A program made the position numbers and the translations under genes. From contig CAJIYP010000001.1 of the NCBI GenBank assembly GCA_905181705.1, positions 1-64,000 of the forward strand: 64,000 nucleotides of DNA, given 5' to 3'. The stretch comes from Cryomorphaceae bacterium BACL29 MAG-121220-bin8 (GTDB taxonomy: Bacteria; Bacteroidota; Bacteroidia; Flavobacteriales; Flavobacteriaceae). Positions 38,566 through 48,185 of the stretch are shown here, piece after piece (positions within the stretch are counted from its first letter, which is position 1; each line of letters opens with the position of its first letter). The notes beneath the pieces are model-generated. The model saw only the letters and a list, made by a program, of their open reading frames with translations. It ran no database searches and had not been told where the DNA came from.

Positions 38566-39636
38566 TTGGATTTAAATTTATCAAAAAGTACCATAAAAAG
38601 TTTTTCAAAAAAATTGATTTGTTGGTATTATAAAAATAAGAGAGATTTACCTTGGAGAAAAACAAAAGATCCTTATAAAATCTGGTTGTCTGAAATTATA
38701 TTACAGCAAACTAAAATTGCTCAAGGACTTCCTTACTATCAAAAGTTCGTTGTACAATATCCAACTGTATCTAAATTAGCAAAAGCCTCAGAACAACAAG
38801 TTTTAAAATTGTGGGAAGGTTTAGGTTATTACAGTAGAGCTAGAAACCTTCACAAGACTGCTAAAATTGTTATTAATGACCTAAAAGGAGTTTTCCCATC
38901 CAAACATAAAGAGCTAATAAAGCTTCCGGGAATTGGAGATTATACGGCTAGTGCAATAAGCTCATTTTCTATAAATGAGATTAATCCTGTTATAGACGGT
39001 AATGTTTATAGATTTTTATCTAGGTTAATTGGAATTAAAACACCTATTAATACAGGTAAGTCTCATAAAGAATTTAGAGATATAGCTGAAATATTAATAT
39101 CGAAACGAAATCCATCTGATTTTAATCAGGCAATAATGGAATTTGGTTCCTTAATATGCAGGCCAAACTCCCCATTGTGTGAAAAATGTATGTATAAAAA
39201 GATTTGTTTTGCCCACTTAAATAAAGAAGTACATGCATTACCTGTAAAAATTAAAAAGAAAAAAGTGAGAGATAGATTTTTTAATTTTTTAATTGTAAAA
39301 TCTGAAAGTAATCAAACAATCATCATAAAAAGAAAAGGAAAAGATATATGGCAAAATTTATATCAATTTCCCCTTTTTGAAACAAATAAAAAAATTGATA
39401 ATAAAATAATGTTGAATAAATTAAACAATCTAGAATATTTAGATTCTTCAAAAATTAAATTAGACCTTTTTCAAAATAAAAGTTTTAGTCATAAACTTTC
39501 TCATCAAAATATTCATTCTTCCTTCTGGCTAATTAACGTTAAAAGATTGAGTAATGATTTTGTAAATATTTCGAATTTAAAACAATACCCTTTTCCAAAA
39601 CCAATTTCTAATTTCCTTTCTTCGTATAATTGGTAA
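38566..39636 (+). CDS. mutY: A/G-specific adenine glycosylase
   Basis: Removes adenine mispaired with 8-oxoG. Catalytic Glu43 in WLSEIILQQTKI, the helix-hairpin-helix LPGIGDYTASAISSF, Asp144 in NPVIDGNVYRF, and the [4Fe-4S] cysteines of CRPNSPLCEKCMYKKIC. The C-terminal NUDIX-like domain (FFNFLIVKSES, GKDIWQNLYQFPLFE) checks the 8-oxoG. The TTG start is uncertain: it overlaps a -7 type box and the N-terminus is ~15 residues longer than common; an internal TTG (Leu18) is a possible alternative. Confidence 0.93.
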   Translation: MDLNLSKSTIKSFSKKLICWYYKNKRDLPWRKTKDPYKIWLSEIILQQTKIAQGLPYYQKFVVQYPTVSKLAKASEQQVLKLWEGLGYYSRARNLHKTAKIVINDLKGVFPSKHKELIKLPGIGDYTASAISSFSINEINPVIDGNVYRFLSRLIGIKTPINTGKSHKEFRDIAEILISKRNPSDFNQAIMEFGSLICRPNSPLCEKCMYKKICFAHLNKEVHALPVKIKKKKVRDRFFNFLIVKSESNQTIIIKRKGKDIWQNLYQFPLFETNKKIDNKIMLNKLNNLEYLDSSKIKLDLFQNKSFSHKLSHQNIHSSFWLINVKRLSNDFVNISNLKQYPFPKPISNFLSSYNW

Positions 39637-39658
39637 TATTTGCTTTTTCGTATATTTG
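39630..39658 (+). promoter_or_regulatory. Promoter of ssb-gldE-gldD: TTG-N18-TATATTTG
   Basis: TTG at 39630-39632 and TATATTTG at 39651-39658 fit the Bacteroidota -33/-7 consensus, ending 22 bases before the ssb start and partly overlapping the mutY stop. Confidence 0.6.
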
Positions 39659-39680
39659 ATTGTAATAAAAAAAATAAGAA

Positions 39681-40106
39681 ATGAGTGGTTCTCTAAATAA
39701 AGTAATGCTAATAGGTAATTTAGGAGATGAAGTGAAAATGCATCACTTTGATGGGGGAGGTTGTATTGGAAGGTTTCCAATTGCTACTAACGAAAACTAC
39801 ACAAATAAAACAACTGGAGAAAAAGTTTCAACAACCGAATGGCATAATTTGGTTGTTAAAAACAAAGCAGCTGAAGTATGTGAGAAATATTTAAAAAAAG
39901 GAGATAAGGTTTACGTAGAGGGTAAAATAAAGACAAGAAAATGGCAATCTGAAGACGGAGTACAAAGATATTCTACAGAAATTCATGTTTCAGAATTTAA
40001 CTTTCTTTCTACTAAAAATGATTCGAGCACTAATACTGGTCAAGAAAATATTCCTGAAAATCTTCCTGAAAATCATAGCAACGAAGCGGATGATTTACCA
40101 TTTTAA
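39681..40106 (+). CDS. ssb: Single-stranded DNA-binding protein
   Basis: A 141-residue SSB with OB-fold: LNKVMLIGNLGDEVKMHHF, RFPIATNENYTNKTTGEK, TEWHNLVVKNKAAEVCEKYL, KVYVEGKIKTRKWQ. A flexible tail ends in ADDLPF, the acidic tip that recruits partner proteins. The gene sits between mutY and gldE, an arrangement well known in gliding flavobacteria. Confidence 0.96.
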   Translation: MSGSLNKVMLIGNLGDEVKMHHFDGGGCIGRFPIATNENYTNKTTGEKVSTTEWHNLVVKNKAAEVCEKYLKKGDKVYVEGKIKTRKWQSEDGVQRYSTEIHVSEFNFLSTKNDSSTNTGQENIPENLPENHSNEADDLPF

Positions 40107-40127
40107 ATCAATTTTTTAACACAATAC

Positions 40128-41435
40128 TTGGATACGCAATTAAATCTAATTCACTTATTTATATTTTTAGAATCCTATACAATAGTCTTTAAAATTGTAT
40201 TAATTATTTTACTATTAATTTTTTCTGCTCTAATATCAGGTTCTGAGGTAGCTTTTTTTTCACTCTCTTCAACTGATTTGAAAAAAGCTAATTCGTCAAA
40301 GAACAAGAGTCTTCAACTCATATATAGCTTAAGAAATAATCCTAGAAGATTATTGGCTGTACTTTTAGTCTCAAATAATTTTATAAATATTGCTATAGTT
40401 CTTTTGTTTTCCTCTTTTGGAGATGCATTATATTTCGATTCTCTTCCTTTCTGGCTAAATTTTGTTTTCGAAGTTGGGTTAATTACTTTATTTATTCTTT
40501 TGTTTGGAGAAATACTTCCTAAAGTTTATGCTAATAGAAATCCCATTTCTTTTTCGAAAAAAATGGCACTTCCGATTCAAATTTTAGATAAGTATATTTT
40601 CTTTTTCTTGACTATACCAATGAGTAAAATAACTGAGTTTATTCAAAAAAGATTGGTATTCAAATCTACCAATCTTTCTGTTGATAAGCTTTCTGACGCC
40701 TTAGATCTAACTGATAAAAACGACACCTCTAAGGATGAAAAGAAAATTTTAAAAGGCATTGTTTCTTTTGGAAGTATGGAAACTAAACAAGTAATGAGAC
40801 CTAGAATTGATGTCTTTTCCGTTTCAAAGGATATTTCTTTTGAGGAACTTATAAAACAGGTAAGAAAAAAAGGATATTCAAGAATTCCTGTATTTGAAGA
40901 AAAAATTGACATGGTAGTTGGAGTAATTTATTTAAAAGATTTGTTTCCCCATTTGGATGAAAAAAATTATGATTGGAATAAATTAATTAGAGAACCCTAT
41001 TTTGTTCCTGAGAATAAAAAACTTGATGATTTGTTAAAAGAATTTCAACAATTAAAAATCCACTTGGCAGTAGTAGTGGATGAGTATGGTGGAAACTCAG
41101 GAATTATAACAATGGAAGACATTGTTGAAGAAATTGTAGGGGAATTAAATGATGAGTTTTATCAGGACGATTTACTCTATTCTAAAATAGACGAAAACAA
41201 TTATATTTTTGATGGTAAAACGAATTTGAAAGATCTTTACAGAGCAATTAAAGTTTCTGATGAAACTATTTTTGAAAACAAGAAAGGAGAATCTGAAACT
41301 ATTGCAGGATTTATATTGGAGCAAATAGGTTATTTTCCAAAAAAAGGAAAGGTTTTGAAAATAAATAATGTAAAATTTATTGTTCAAGAGATTGATAGAA
41401 AAAGAATTAAAAAAATTAAAATCATCCTACAATAA
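40128..41435 (+). CDS. gldE: Gliding motility protein GldE (CNNM/CorC-type membrane protein with CBS domains)
   Basis: A 435-residue protein with an N-terminal DUF21/CNNM membrane domain ([56 protein letters not shown]), two CBS motifs ([33 protein letters not shown]) and a CorC_HlyC domain at the C-terminus. Position between ssb and gldD identifies it as GldE, required with GldD for gliding and type IX secretion in flavobacteria. The start codon is TTG, 21 bases after ssb. Confidence 0.93.
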   Translation: MDTQLNLIHLFIFLESYTIVFKIVLIILLLIFSALISGSEVAFFSLSSTDLKKANSSKNKSLQLIYSLRNNPRRLLAVLLVSNNFINIAIVLLFSSFGDALYFDSLPFWLNFVFEVGLITLFILLFGEILPKVYANRNPISFSKKMALPIQILDKYIFFFLTIPMSKITEFIQKRLVFKSTNLSVDKLSDALDLTDKNDTSKDEKKILKGIVSFGSMETKQVMRPRIDVFSVSKDISFEELIKQVRKKGYSRIPVFEEKIDMVVGVIYLKDLFPHLDEKNYDWNKLIREPYFVPENKKLDDLLKEFQQLKIHLAVVVDEYGGNSGIITMEDIVEEIVGELNDEFYQDDLLYSKIDENNYIFDGKTNLKDLYRAIKVSDETIFENKKGESETIAGFILEQIGYFPKKGKVLKINNVKFIVQEIDRKRIKKIKIILQ

Positions 41436-41437
41436 GA

Positions 41438-41983
41438 ATGTATAGACTGATTCCAATATTATTTTTCTTTCTTTTTAGTTGTGAGCAATACAATCTCCCT
41501 AAAAAAAAAGCATATTTAGCGCATCAATTTAAGGTCCCTACATACAAAAGTATTACAAATAATTGTCCTTATTCTTTTCAATTAAATTCAATTTCTAAAA
41601 TTAATTTTGATTCTAATTGTAATGCAAAAATTAATAATGAATTATTAGAAGCAGATCTTTTTATATCCAATATTAAAATCAAAAATAATTTAGAATTAAT
41701 TAAAAATGATTTCAATTTAAAGATTGCAGATAATTCCAATAAAGTTTCTAATATTGTTACTAGTGAATTCAATAATTATGAAAATAAAGTGTACGCACTT
41801 TATTACTCTTTCGTTGGAGATGCACCCTCAAATATTCAATTCTATATTACAGATTCTATATCGAATTTTGTTACCGGTTCTTTATATTTTAATTCTAAAC
41901 CAAATTATGATTCTTTATTGCCCTCCATTAGTTATATGAAAAATGACATTAAAAAAATTATTGAAACATTTCAATGGAAATAG
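41438..41983 (+). CDS. gldD: Gliding motility lipoprotein GldD
   Basis: A 181-residue lipoprotein: signal MYRLIPILFFFLFSC with the lipidated Cys15, PKKKAYLAHQFKVPTYK and CPYSFQLNS, then the conserved VYALYYSFVGDAPSNIQFYI and SLLPSISYMKNDIKKIIETF. It starts 2 bases after gldE. GldD is essential for gliding in F. johnsoniae. The other core gld/spr genes are not in this window, so motility or T9SS competence cannot be judged. Confidence 0.9.
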   Translation: MYRLIPILFFFLFSCEQYNLPKKKAYLAHQFKVPTYKSITNNCPYSFQLNSISKINFDSNCNAKINNELLEADLFISNIKIKNNLELIKNDFNLKIADNSNKVSNIVTSEFNNYENKVYALYYSFVGDAPSNIQFYITDSISNFVTGSLYFNSKPNYDSLLPSISYMKNDIKKIIETFQWK

Positions 41984-41996
41984 TTAAAAAAATTTA

Positions 41997-42878
41997 ATGT
42001 CAAACAATAATAAAAAATGGATTTATTTAGTAATACTTTCAGTAATATGGGGGAGTTCTTACATATTAATTAAAAAAACCTTAATTGGTCTTACTCCTCT
42101 TCAATTAGGAAGTTTAAGAGTTATTTTCACTTTTATAGTTCTGTTAATTATAGGTTTCAATTCTTTAAAAAAGATACCTAAAGATAAATGGAAATGGATT
42201 TTTGCTACTGGATATATCGGATCTTTTTTTCCATCATTTTTCTTTGCTTTTGCTCAAACAGAAATTGACAGTGGGGTAGCGGCAATCTTGAATTCTCTCA
42301 CTCCTCTAGCAACTCTAATCATTGGTGTTGGTTTTTACAAATTTATTATTGATTCTAAGCAAATAATTGGAGTAATTATTGGACTTATAGGGTCTTTTTT
42401 TCTTATTTATGAAGGTTCAACAATAAACCCGGATCAAAATTTTTTATTTGTTGGATTTATTATAGTTGCATCCATTTGTTATGCAACTTCAGTCAATATG
42501 TTAAAGTATCATTTACAAGATATTCCTGCTACATCTATTGCTTTAGGAAATTTTTTATGCATTTTACCACCTGCTGTTATTCTACTTTTTTATTCTGGAT
42601 TTATGGATATCAATATAAAGGAGAGTCCAGAGGTTCAAAACGCTCTTTTTTATATAATTATTTTATCAATATTTGGAAGTGCTTTTGCTAAAATCTTATT
42701 CAATAAATTTATTCAGATAGCTTCTCCAGTTTTTGCTTCTTCAGTCACTTACACATTACCCATAGTGGCAATAATGTGGGGTTTTCTGGATGGAGAAACC
42801 ATTAGCCTTCGTCAATTTTTTGCAACTGCTATAATTCTTGTTGGAGTTTTCTTAGCAAACAAACAAAAATCTAGTTAA
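41997..42878 (+). CDS. EamA/DMT-family drug/metabolite exporter
   Basis: A 293-residue protein with ten predicted membrane segments in two EamA repeats: LVILSVIWGSSYILIKK and PLQLGSLRVIFTFIVLL in the first, FVGFIIVASICYATSVNML and SFAKILF-type SSVTYTLPIVAIMWGFLDGE in the second. DMT members export amino acids or other metabolites; substrate unknown. It starts 13 bases after gldD and its end overlaps the convergent M16 gene by 8 bases. Confidence 0.88.
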   Translation: MSNNNKKWIYLVILSVIWGSSYILIKKTLIGLTPLQLGSLRVIFTFIVLLIIGFNSLKKIPKDKWKWIFATGYIGSFFPSFFFAFAQTEIDSGVAAILNSLTPLATLIIGVGFYKFIIDSKQIIGVIIGLIGSFFLIYEGSTINPDQNFLFVGFIIVASICYATSVNMLKYHLQDIPATSIALGNFLCILPPAVILLFYSGFMDINIKESPEVQNALFYIIILSIFGSAFAKILFNKFIQIASPVFASSVTYTLPIVAIMWGFLDGETISLRQFFATAIILVGVFLANKQKSS

Positions 42879-44946
42879 AATCTTCCTCCTTTAAATCATC
42901 ATTTAAAACCACGTCAATTAGTTTCATTCCTATGGACTGAGGACCTAATGATTGGGATTTTTCAGTTGGAAATAAAACACCTTCAAAATCTTTATAATTG
43001 CCAATTATTGATTCTTGAACTTGAGATTGCCCACCCATATTAGTGGTTGATATTTCTTTTATTTTTAATCCAGTTTTTGCGTCAAATAAATATTTAACTG
43101 AAACCATTTCTCCATTAAATTCTAATACATATACTTCATTATCATCTACATTTTCTGTTCCAGTAAACTTTATATTAGGATTATCAATGAGATTCAGTTC
43201 AGGGAATATTCCCAAAGAATTTTTTAAATCATTATGGAAGTTATCAGGTAAAGCCATTTTATTAGGTCCTTGTTTAACAAAAGCTTCTTCTTCTGTAACA
43301 ACCATTTTCATCATTTCATTTCCGTTCATTGAAGTTGAGTTTGCCAATTTCCCATTAGTTCTTTTTTCTTCACTTATAATAGTGGCTCCCATAGCCTCTC
43401 CTTGATATTTTAGAACAACAGATTTTATAGCTTTTAGTTTTTCAGTTCCTCCTATTGCAGAAAGATAATTCTGAATAACAGAATTTGCAGTTATTCCTTT
43501 AGGAGCCTCAATGGTTTTCGGTTTCTCTATAGAATTACCATATTTATCAAAATAAGAGATTGGAATAATTTCCCCATTAAAACTTACTTTTTCAAGTTTG
43601 TCTATTAGTTCGGTTCCTTTACCAGTTATAACAATTTGGCCACTTTCTATTTGAAAATATTTTTTTGCTACTCTAATTACATCTTCCTTAGTAACCTTGT
43701 CAATATTTTCTAAATAGGTTTTATAAAAATCTTTATTTAAGCCTTGTGTTTTAATATTCAAAGCATAACTAGCTATAGTTGAAGGGCTTTCTGACGCTAA
43801 GACAAAGTTTCCTACATATTTGGCCTTAACATCTGACAATTCTTTATCACTTACATTAAAGTTTCTGATTTTATTAATTTCATTAAGCAATTCAACAACC
43901 GCACTATCAGTTACTTGAAATCTAGTAGATGCATATGCTCTAAATCTAGATTTAGTGTATTTACTAGAACCAATCGAAGATCTGGAAACATAAGTATATC
44001 CTTTAACCTCTCTAATTTGTTGTTCTAGTCTGTTTTCAGGGCCTCCTCCTAATATTTTATTTGCCACTAAAACTGGAAAATAGTCAGGATTTATTATAGA
44101 CAAGTCAACAATGTTCTGAAAAACAACCTCAGATTGAATTGCATTTGGAACGTCTACAAAGTTTAAATTAAGTTGATTGACTTTTTCGGGAGATTTCCAA
44201 TTAGAGAGTTTTAATTTTCCTTTATTCCAGTTAGAAAAAAGTTTTTTTACTTTCTTTTTTATTATTTCAGGGTTAAAATCTCCAATAATTATTAAATAGG
44301 CATTGTTTGGAATGTAATTTTCTTTGTAAAAAAGCTTTACATCATCAATGGATATATTATTAACAGACTCTTCATTTATGTACTTACTATTTGGATGATT
44401 TTTACCATACGCTAAAACGTTTTCTACTCTTCTTGCAATTTGACCAACATCCTTAGAACTAGCCTTAATGCTTTCTAAAGTTTTTGTTCTTTCTTTTTCA
44501 AATTCTTCTACAGAAAATATTGGATTTAAAGCTCCGTCTGCCATCATTTCTAAAATTTTTGGGAAAAATCTAGATAAGGAAGATGCATATGCTCCTCCAG
44601 CATTTATATTTATTGATGCTCCAAGAAAATCTACTTCTTCAATAAAAGTATCTTTTGGAATTGATTTAGTTCCTTTTCCAAGCATACTGGATGTCATTGA
44701 ATATATTCCATTTTTTGAGCTTCCAGGAATTGGAGGATTGTCTATTAACAAGTTAGCAGATACTCTAGGAAGTTTATGGTTTTCAACCATTAAAACCTTT
44801 AAACCATTTTTTAATTCAAATTCAATAGGAGTTCCCAGTTCAATGGTGGGGGTAGGTCCAGAAACAGGCATTTTAGATCTATCAACTTGACTGAAAGAGA
44901 AAGATAAAAATAATAATAGTGATAAGTTTATATAAAATTTCTTCAT
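42871..44946 (-). CDS. M16-family protease partner subunit, probably catalytically inactive, with C-terminal extension
   Basis: A 691-residue exported protein (signal INLSLLLFLSFSFSQ). Two M16 half-domains are visible (FELKNGLKVLMVENHKLPRV, NAYLIIIGDFNPEIIKKKV), but the HxxEH zinc motif is missing: the equivalent region reads MTSSMLGKGTKSIPKDTF. Substrate-binding features such as RLEQQIREVKGYTYV are kept. The last ~200 residues (NYLSAIGGTEKLKAIKSV, VKYLFDAKTGLKIKEIS) resemble an outer-membrane lipoprotein-sorting-like fold. It lies 4 bases after the active subunit gene and is presumably its heterodimer partner in the periplasm. Confidence 0.88.
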   Translation of the reverse strand: MKKFYINLSLLLFLSFSFSQVDRSKMPVSGPTPTIELGTPIEFELKNGLKVLMVENHKLPRVSANLLIDNPPIPGSSKNGIYSMTSSMLGKGTKSIPKDTFIEEVDFLGASININAGGAYASSLSRFFPKILEMMADGALNPIFSVEEFEKERTKTLESIKASSKDVGQIARRVENVLAYGKNHPNSKYINEESVNNISIDDVKLFYKENYIPNNAYLIIIGDFNPEIIKKKVKKLFSNWNKGKLKLSNWKSPEKVNQLNLNFVDVPNAIQSEVVFQNIVDLSIINPDYFPVLVANKILGGGPENRLEQQIREVKGYTYVSRSSIGSSKYTKSRFRAYASTRFQVTDSAVVELLNEINKIRNFNVSDKELSDVKAKYVGNFVLASESPSTIASYALNIKTQGLNKDFYKTYLENIDKVTKEDVIRVAKKYFQIESGQIVITGKGTELIDKLEKVSFNGEIIPISYFDKYGNSIEKPKTIEAPKGITANSVIQNYLSAIGGTEKLKAIKSVVLKYQGEAMGATIISEEKRTNGKLANSTSMNGNEMMKMVVTEEEAFVKQGPNKMALPDNFHNDLKNSLGIFPELNLIDNPNIKFTGTENVDDNEVYVLEFNGEMVSVKYLFDAKTGLKIKEISTTNMGGQSQVQESIIGNYKDFEGVLFPTEKSQSLGPQSIGMKLIDVVLNDDLKEEDFN

Positions 44947-44950
44947 TTTA

Positions 44951-46261
44951 TTAATTGTTTTTAGGTAAATATTTTAATTCTAGCCTTTGGTTTTTATTAA
45001 GATATAATTTAGCGACCTCTCGAATTTCTTCTCTTGTCACTGATCTATATATATCAATTTCATTATTTATTAAGTTAACATCTCCATACAGCACATGATA
45101 TCTAGCAAGGGAATTGGCTATTCCTTGAATTGTTGAGTTTGAACTCACATACTGGCTTTCAAAAATATTTTGAATTTTTTGGAAGTCTCTTTCAGAAATC
45201 AATTCACTTTTAAGCTTTTCAATTTCTTCATCTATTTCAAAAGTCAGTTCTGGAAGTTTAGTGTCGCCTAAAGGCAATCCACCAATTAAATAAATACCAT
45301 AATCTTCTTGAGAATTATTTCCTGCAAATACTTGAAGAGCCATCTTTTTTTCATCAACTAATTTTTTATATAAAATAGAGCTTTGTCCACTGCTTAAATA
45401 TGTTGAAATCATGTCAAAAACTCTAGATTCCCTAGTTTTCATAGAGGGTGTTCTGTAAGCTAATATATTGGCAGGTATTTGAATATTTTCATCAAAAGCT
45501 TCACTAAAAATTGTTTCTGTAATTGGTTTTTCTTTTGTGAAATTTCTAACAATTGGTTTCCCCTCTTTTATCTCATCAAAATATTTTTTTATTAATGATT
45601 TTGTTAGTTCTATATCTATGTCTCCCGCTACAACTAGAACAGCATTATTTGGATTGTGAAATTTTTTATTGAAAGCCGCAAAATCTTCAAGAGTTGCAGA
45701 ATCTAAATGATCCATTTCTCCAATTACAGAACCCTTATAGGGATGAACTTTGAAAAGTCCTTTTTGAACTTCGTCAAATACTTTAGAGTAAGGACCATTT
45801 TCTGCTCTTCTTTTTTCCTCTTTTACTACTTCTTTTTGTGTATCTATTCCAATTTGATTTATTACAGGGTGAAGCATTCTTTCGGACTCCAACCATAAGG
45901 ATAATTCTAAATTGTTCGACGGAAAAACAACATAATAATAAGTCCTATCAGATGTTGTATTGGCGTTATACATCCCTCCATTAGAGTTTACTATAACATC
46001 CCACTGTCCTCTGTCAATATTTTTTGAACCTTCAAAAAGTAAATGTTCAAAAAAATGAGCAAATCCTGTTTTTTTTGGATTTTCATCCTTAGCGCCTATG
46101 TGATACATTACAGAAGTTGTAATTACCGGAGCCGAATTGTCTTTGTGAAGAATTACATCTAACCCGTTTTCAAGTGTGTATTTTTCAAATTCAACTGACT
46201 GAGAGTTGAGATTAACAGAAATTAGTAATAATACTAAAAAAAAGAATATTTTTTTTTTCAT
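44951..46261 (-). CDS. M16-family zinc protease, active subunit
   Basis: A 436-residue exported peptidase (signal IFFFLVLLLISVNLNS). The inverted zinc motif HFFEH lies at residues 69-73 in KKTGFAHFFEHLLFEGSK, with a downstream glutamate (VVKEEKRRAENGPYS) as third ligand. The second M16 domain has NNAVLVVAGDIDIELTKSL. It is transcribed before its inactive partner from a -7 box at 46280-46287. Probable role: degradation of peptides or processing of exported proteins in the periplasm. Confidence 0.93.
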   Translation of the reverse strand: MKKKIFFFLVLLLISVNLNSQSVEFEKYTLENGLDVILHKDNSAPVITTSVMYHIGAKDENPKKTGFAHFFEHLLFEGSKNIDRGQWDVIVNSNGGMYNANTTSDRTYYYVVFPSNNLELSLWLESERMLHPVINQIGIDTQKEVVKEEKRRAENGPYSKVFDEVQKGLFKVHPYKGSVIGEMDHLDSATLEDFAAFNKKFHNPNNAVLVVAGDIDIELTKSLIKKYFDEIKEGKPIVRNFTKEKPITETIFSEAFDENIQIPANILAYRTPSMKTRESRVFDMISTYLSSGQSSILYKKLVDEKKMALQVFAGNNSQEDYGIYLIGGLPLGDTKLPELTFEIDEEIEKLKSELISERDFQKIQNIFESQYVSSNSTIQGIANSLARYHVLYGDVNLINNEIDIYRSVTREEIREVAKLYLNKNQRLELKYLPKNN

Positions 46262-46279
46262 GATTGAAATTTATAAATA

Positions 46280-46287
46280 CAAATCTA
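46280..46287 (-). promoter_or_regulatory. -7 promoter box TAGATTTG for the M16 pair
   Basis: CAAATCTA on the plus strand is TAGATTTG leftwards, a TAnnTTTG match 19 bases before the start codon. Confidence 0.5.
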
Positions 46288-46372
46288 TTAATTTAATATT
46301 AAAAGAAAATCAGTTGATTTATGATAAAATTATCTCTGTAAATATTTAGTCAAACTATTATTTGTAAAATTA

Positions 46373-46403
46373 TTGTGATATATGTTCAATCCTTGTATAT
46401 TTG
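46373..46403 (+). promoter_or_regulatory. rplU-rpmA promoter: TTG-N20-TATATTTG
   Basis: TTG at 46373-46375 and TATATTTG at 46396-46403 give a full Bacteroidota consensus promoter, 27 bases before the rplU start. It is the best promoter match in the window. Confidence 0.7.
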
Positions 46404-46430
46404 CACACGTTTTTGATTAAAAAATAAATT

Positions 46431-46939
46431 ATGTACGCAATAGTAGAAATTGGTGGAAAGCAGATAAAAGTCGAAAAAGATCAAAAAGTATATGTAAACA
46501 GACTTGATGGGAAAGAGGGCTCTAAAGTGACCTTCGACAATATATTATTGCTTGATAATGCTGGTAAAATTGTTTTAGGAAATCCATCTGTTAAAGGTGC
46601 TGCTGTAGAAGCAAAAATTTTAAAACATTTGAAAGACGATAAAGTCATAGTTTTTAAGAAGAAAAGAAGAAAAGGGTATAAAGTTAAAAATGGACACCGT
46701 CAATTTTTGACTGAAATTATGGTTGAAAAAATTCTTGAAAAAGGTGCTAAAGCTAAGTCAGAAACTAAAACAGAAGTCAAGGAACCAATGCAGTTGCCGA
46801 AGTAAAGCCAGCTGAAAGAAACCAGCTGCAAAGAAGCCAGTTGCTAAAAAGCCAGCTGCAAAGAAACCAGTTGCTAAAAAACCAGCAGCTAAGAAACCAG
46901 TTGCTAAAAAAGCCAGCAGCCAAGAAAACAACAAAATAA
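46431..46939 (+). CDS. rplU: 50S ribosomal protein bL21 with a Lys/Ala/Pro-rich C-terminal tail, frameshifts in the tail
   Basis: The globular part (MYAIVEIGGKQIKVEKDQKV, FDNILLLDNAGKIVLGNPSV, VFKKKRRKGYKVKNGHRQ) is a standard bL21 of ~100 residues. In the frame as given translation stops at 46805, but after one-base corrections at about 46787, 46830 and 46911 the frame runs on as a tail of repeated PVAKKPAAKK units ending KKTTK at TAA 46937-46939. Alanine/lysine tails on bL21 occur in Flavobacteriia. The tail makes a product of ~170 residues. The indels fall in runs of A within the repeat and look like errors. Confidence 0.93.
46800..46936 (+). repeat. Tandem 15- to 30-base repeat encoding (PVAKKPAAKK)n
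   Basis: The units AAGCCAGCTGC and AAACCAGTTGC alternate about seven times at 15-base spacing with A-run length variation. This encodes the bL21 tail and is a likely slippage hotspot. Confidence 0.85.
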
Positions 46940-46960
46940 GCTTAATTAAATTTTCACAAC

Positions 46961-47222
46961 ATGGCTCACAAAAAAGGTGTAGGTAGTTCAAAAAACGGTA
47001 GAGAATCAGAATCGAAAAGACTTAGGTGTAAAAATATTTGGTGGTCAAGCTGCTATAGCTGGAAACATTATTGTTAGACAAAGAGGAACTGCTCACAAAG
47101 CAGGTGAAAATGTTTATGTAAGTAAAGACCACACTCTTCATGCTAGAGTAGATGGCTTAGTTAAATTTACTAAGAAAAAAGACAATAAATCTTTTGTTTC
47201 TATAGTTCCTTTCGAAGCTTAG
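46961..47222 (+). CDS. rpmA: 50S ribosomal protein bL27, one frameshift
   Basis: Starts [20 protein letters not shown], breaks at about 47022 where an extra A occurs, and continues [40 protein letters not shown] and [11 protein letters not shown] to TAG at 47220-47222. The repaired 86-residue protein is a typical bL27. The frameshift in an essential gene must be a sequence error. It follows rplU by 21 bases. Confidence 0.95.
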
Positions 47223-47277
47223 TTATTACAATTCATATTTTTTAGTTAAATATCACAATAGTTTAATATATTGAACT

Positions 47278-47910
47278 ATGCCTTTATTTAATCATTAAAG
47301 TTAATTCCTAATAATATTTACTTGCTTTGGGAAATTACTGAGTCACAAGATGAATTGAAAAAACCATTTAAATCTATCACATTCTCTAAATTCTCAGGTT
47401 AAATAAGATTAAGTCTACAATCCAAAGAAAACAATTTTTGGGAGTTCAAAATCTTTTAAAATTACTGAAGATTGAAAAAAGTGATTTGATTTATGATTCT
47501 AATGGTAAAGCCTAAACTTTTAAATAGATAACTTCATTTCCATTAGTCATTCTTTTGATTACTGTGGAGTGCGTTTTAAGCAAATTTAAAGTTGGCATTG
47601 ATATTGAAAAACTTACGACCAAAGATTTTAAATATTTCTAAAAAATTCATTTCTCACTCTGGAATTAAATTTAATTAAAGATATATCCAGTTGAAAATTT
47701 AACTAAAGTTTGGACAATTAAAGGAAGCTGTTTTTAAGGCTTTTGGTTATCCTGGAATTGATTTTAAGAAAAATATTTTATTGAGCTCTATTAATATTGA
47801 GTTTGACTAGAGCAAGAGTCAAAGTTTTTAAAAATGAAATTATTGAGCATTACAATATTGAAATTATTGATTTTTCACAATACATTTGTTCTGTAGCTAT
47901 ACTTAGATAA
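47278..47910 (+). CDS. 4'-phosphopantetheinyl transferase superfamily protein, heavily frameshifted
   Basis: No single frame is open, but read across frames the order is that of Sfp-type transferases: start MPLFNH, YLLWEITESQDELKK, STIQRKQFLGVQNLLKLL, LIYDSNGKP, SHSFDYCGV, KVGIDIEKL, LRPKILNISKKFIS, then KEAVFKAFGYPGIDFKKNIL. The GIDIE and KEAvfKa motifs are the Mg/CoA-binding signature. About eight indels are needed in 630 bases. Either this stretch is poorly sequenced, as in the flanking genes, or the gene is decaying. The role would be activation of acyl carrier proteins. Confidence 0.75.
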
Positions 47911-47917
47911 AATAATT

Positions 47918-48185
47918 ATGGATATTTCTGTTGAATTGACATTAACTCCGCTTTACAAGATGATTATGAATCCGCTAATAAAAGATTTCATTAAGTCTCT
48001 CCGTGATTCTGATTTTAAAATCATAGAAACTCCATTGAGTACTCCAGATTTACGGTAGATTATAAAAGAGCTTATGAGTTTTTTCAATGATGATATTTAT
48101 CAATACTTTTCTAAACTCAGAAAGTATTATTATGAATATGAAAATTATTAAATCAGACCGAAGCGATTATGTCCCAAATTTTTGA
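47918..48185 (+). CDS. Thiamine-binding protein, YkoF/MTH1187 (UPF0045) family, frameshifted
   Basis: Starts MDISVELTLTPL, continues across frames as DDYES, IKDFIKSLRDSDFKIIETPL, SFFNDDIYQYFSK, and ends MNMKIIKSDRSDYVPNF with TGA at 48183-48185. This is the small ferredoxin-like domain protein known to bind thiamine. Repaired length ~88 residues. Breaks fall near 47955, 47985, 48050-48085 and 48118. Its end overlaps the start of the transporter gene by 17 bases, suggesting coupled translation. Confidence 0.82.

Noticed and set aside
46800-46936. CRISPR-like regular repeats
   Set aside because: The 15-base periodicity is in-frame coding repeat without spacers; no cas genes are in the window.
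46758-46991. Minus-strand frame with repeating Gly/Phe/Ala units
   Set aside because: It is the antisense of the repetitive Lys/Ala/Pro tail of bL21, not a gene.
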